Made by a program: the position numbers and the translations under genes. A stretch of DNA of 7,251 nucleotides, taken from positions 1 to 7,251 of the forward strand of contig DASUFH010000134.1 of assembly GCA_036274645.1 (NCBI GenBank), written 5' to 3'. A model generated the notes under the pieces. That model was not told the DNA's origin. It did no database searches and saw only the letters and a list, made by a program, of their open reading frames with translations. Positions 6,896-7,251 of the stretch are shown in pieces. Every line of letters begins with the position of its first letter. Position 1 is the first letter of the stretch. The DNA is from DASUFH01 sp036274645. GTDB lineage: Bacteria; Acidobacteriota; Terriglobia; 20CM-2-55-15.

Positions 6896-6910
6896 CAGTC
6901 GACGGGACAA
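6881..6910 (-). promoter_or_regulatory. Candidate promoter of the receptor operon
   Basis: On the minus strand TTGTCC (6905-6910) and TACAAG (6881-6886) are separated by 18 bases; each matches the sigma-70 hexamer at four of six positions. A start near 6873 would give a leader of about 38 bases. The -10-like element overlaps the second TTGTAA copy, so a bound regulator could block or position polymerase. The matches are modest, and promoter consensus in this phylum is not well established. Confidence 0.25.
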
Positions 6911-6911
6911 T
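6882..6911 (+). promoter_or_regulatory. Candidate promoter of the response-regulator gene
   Basis: TTGTAA (6882-6887) and GACAAT (6906-6911) are separated by 18 bases, each with four of six matches to sigma-70 hexamers, giving a leader of about 25 bases. It lies almost exactly over the opposite-strand candidate, so the -35 of one direction coincides with the -10 of the other. If both are real, transcription in the two directions would compete. Evidence is weak and sequence-only. Confidence 0.25.
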
Positions 6912-6942
6912 CGATGGGTTCAGGTTTAGTCTTGGTTGCTGC

Positions 6943-7251
6943 ATGAGACCGAAGATTCTTCTCATCGAAGACGAGGAAGCCCTTCGCATGACGGTCGGTG
7001 ACCGTCTGCGAAGCGCGGGCTACGACGTCGAATATGCCGCCGATGGCGGAAGCGGCCTGCGCAAAGCCACGGAAGCCCCGTTCGATCTCATCGTTCTGGA
7101 CCTCATGTTGCCGAAGCGGGACGGCTTCGATGTCTGCGAGGAGATCCGGAGATCCGGGCTGATCGCGCCTGTTCTGATTCTGACGGCCCGCGGCCGAATT
7201 GAAGACAAGGTGAAGGGGCTGAAGATCGGCGCGGACGACTACGTGACCAAG
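6943..7251 (+). CDS. Two-component response regulator, receiver domain (partial, runs off the right edge)
   Basis: The 103 visible codons form nearly all of a CheY-like receiver domain; the output domain is beyond the window. Acidic pocket residues E9 and D10 (KILLIEDEE), phosphoacceptor D53 (VLDLMLPKRDG), switch T81 (LILTARG) and conserved K103 (GADDYVTK) are all present, so it should accept a phosphoryl group from a sensor kinase. The LDLMLPKRDGFDVC and GADDYVTK wording is typical of OmpR/PhoB-family winged-helix regulators, but that class is inference until the C-terminus is seen. The ATG opens MRPKILLIEDEE, the usual start of such proteins; no clear Shine-Dalgarno precedes it. It diverges from the receptor gene across 107 bases, and a partner kinase would be expected downstream. 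Confidence 0.92.
   Translation, partial: MRPKILLIEDEEALRMTVGDRLRSAGYDVEYAADGGSGLRKATEAPFDLIVLDLMLPKRDGFDVCEEIRRSGLIAPVLILTARGRIEDKVKGLKIGADDYVTK

Overview
The window is GC-rich bacterial DNA. A large Oar/Cna-B-type TonB-dependent receptor (signal peptide, carboxypeptidase-regulatory domain, plug, long barrel) is typical of Acidobacteriota, where such genes are abundant (Solibacter/Bryobacter-like or Vicinamibacteria-like lineages). That placement is inferred from gene style and GC richness, not from a marker gene.

Layout from left to right: bases 1-271 contain no gene but hold a row of four hairpins that look like dispersed palindromic repeats. Three genes then lie on the minus strand and are transcribed right to left: the receptor (3584-6835), a Lon-like serine protease of the COG1067/AAA_32 type (1087-3507), and a tandem-domain universal stress protein (272-1090). 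The protease stop and the stress-protein start overlap as ATGA, so those two are probably translationally coupled. The receptor is separated from the protease by 76 bases, which include a degenerate copy of the receptor's own last codons and stop. A 107-base divergent spacer (6836-6942) then leads to a plus-strand two-component response regulator that runs off the right edge (6943 onward).

Working model (inference): the divergent spacer carries a response-regulator-style direct repeat, TTGTAA repeated with an 11-base period, inside a short inverted repeat. It overlaps candidate promoters for both directions. The regulator may therefore control itself and the receptor, and through read-through the protease and stress-protein genes, giving an envelope uptake or stress unit. 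The protease keeps its Ser-Lys catalytic dyad with Lon spacing but has a degraded P-loop and Walker B, a trait known in this family.

Nothing in the window is clearly a new biological system. The points most worth checking are the divergent regulatory element, the duplicated 3' end of the receptor gene, the hairpin cluster, and the coupling of the degenerate-ATPase protease to the stress protein.
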